A DNA stretch of 5,007 nt from Euryarchaeota archaeon UBA242 (lineage in GTDB: Archaea; Thermoplasmatota; Poseidoniia; Poseidoniales; Poseidoniaceae), in the NCBI GenBank assembly GCA_002499015.1, contig DAJY01000084.1, positions 16,251 to 21,257 on the forward strand. The letters are read 5' to 3'. The notes under the pieces were generated by a model. It was given only the letters and a program-made list of their open reading frames with translations. It searched no databases and was not told the origin of the DNA. Positions within the stretch are counted from its first letter, which is position 1, and every line of letters starts with the position of its first letter. A program made the position numbers and the translations under genes. This document shows, in pieces, positions 4,926 through 5,007 of the stretch.

Positions 4926-5007
4926 ATGGGTGTTCAGTTTTCTAGTGCACTGCCTACGGAAGCAATTGTAATTATACGTAAGAAAGGTTTGAGTTTTCCG
5001 GTACGAG
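4926..5007 (+). CDS. N-terminal part of an unidentified protein (partial, runs off right edge)
   Basis: ATG at 4926 is preceded by ggagaa at 4915-4920, with GGAG seven bases from the ATG, the best-placed Shine-Dalgarno in the window. The frame stays open to the edge, giving MGVQFSSALPTEAIVIIRKK followed by a Gly-Leu and then SFPVR, a short hydrophobic strand flanked by basic residues. The same frame is open upstream to 4788 (73 codons in all) but without a start codon, so the true start could lie elsewhere if there is a sequence error. The last 16 bases repeat bases 7-22 exactly and in frame. If the two ends join, the product would be 39 residues ending at the TAA at 58-60. No family is recognised. 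Confidence 0.4.
   Translation, partial: MGVQFSSALPTEAIVIIRKKGLSFPVR
4992..5007 (+). repeat. 16-bp direct repeat, right copy at the window edge
   Basis: Exact copy of bases 7-22, ending at the last base of the window. Both copies read Ser-Phe-Pro-Val-Arg in the same open frame. An exact 16-bp match is unlikely by chance in 5 kb, and its position at both termini suggests a circular or assembly overlap, or two related genes. Confidence 0.75.

Noticed and set aside
4934..5007. Minus-strand frame entering from the right edge and ending at a TGA at 4934-4936, possibly the tail of another operon gene
   Set aside because: Only about 23 codons are visible, it has no supporting context, and it directly opposes the plus-strand frame that has a Shine-Dalgarno and a longer open stretch. 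It cannot be excluded without flanking sequence.
1..5007. tRNA, rRNA, CRISPR array, insertion sequence or phage genes
   Set aside because: Read on both strands. There are no regularly spaced repeats, no transposase or integrase motifs, and no cloverleaf-like or rRNA-like sequence. The only mobile-element hint is the terminal 16-bp repeat, which is not enough for a call.
4992..5007. Terminal repeat as an att site of an integrated element
   Set aside because: There is no integrase or tRNA next to either copy, and the cargo is biosynthetic with no replication or mobility gene. An assembly or circular overlap, or a duplicated gene, explains it at least as well.

Overview
The window looks like a metabolic accessory locus from a free-living, probably aquatic prokaryote. 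It is moderately AT-rich by eye and tightly packed. It holds five complete genes, all consistent with assembling a sulfated glycan or glycolipid on the cell surface. Lineage cannot be settled from this sequence. TATA-like elements sit upstream of several starts and there are few Shine-Dalgarno sequences, which would suit a planktonic archaeon such as a Poseidoniales (Marine Group II) member. A bacterium is not excluded.

Layout. Bases 1-192 hold the end of a possible + strand gene running in from the left (stop at 58-60) and a candidate 48-residue gene joined to it by a TAATG stop/start overlap. A sulfotransferase-like gene lies at 193-882 on the minus strand. A 109-bp divergent intergenic region follows, with an 11-bp direct repeat and a small palindrome. 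A second, different sulfotransferase occupies 992-1810 on the plus strand. It converges, with a single base between stop codons, on a three-gene minus-strand operon. In transcription order the operon is: an APS kinase fused to an HxGH nucleotidyltransferase domain (4774-3884), an extended SDR of the UDP-glucuronate decarboxylase/epimerase type (3871-2927), and a membrane-anchored family 2 glycosyltransferase (2930-1812). Upstream, a reading frame on the plus strand is open from 4788 to the right edge. Its first good start is ATG 4926, which has a well-placed Shine-Dalgarno.

How the genes fit together (inference). The APS kinase would make PAPS, the universal sulfonate donor. The SDR would make an NDP-sugar, the glycosyltransferase would transfer it at the membrane, and the two PAPS-dependent sulfotransferases would sulfate the product. 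Donor synthesis, sugar synthesis, transfer and sulfation would therefore lie within about 4.6 kb.

The most notable points are the kinase-nucleotidyltransferase fusion, a 16-bp exact direct repeat near both ends of the window in the same reading frame (possible circular overlap or duplicated gene), and the uncertain start of the second sulfotransferase. There is no RNA gene, CRISPR array, transposase, integrase or replication gene.
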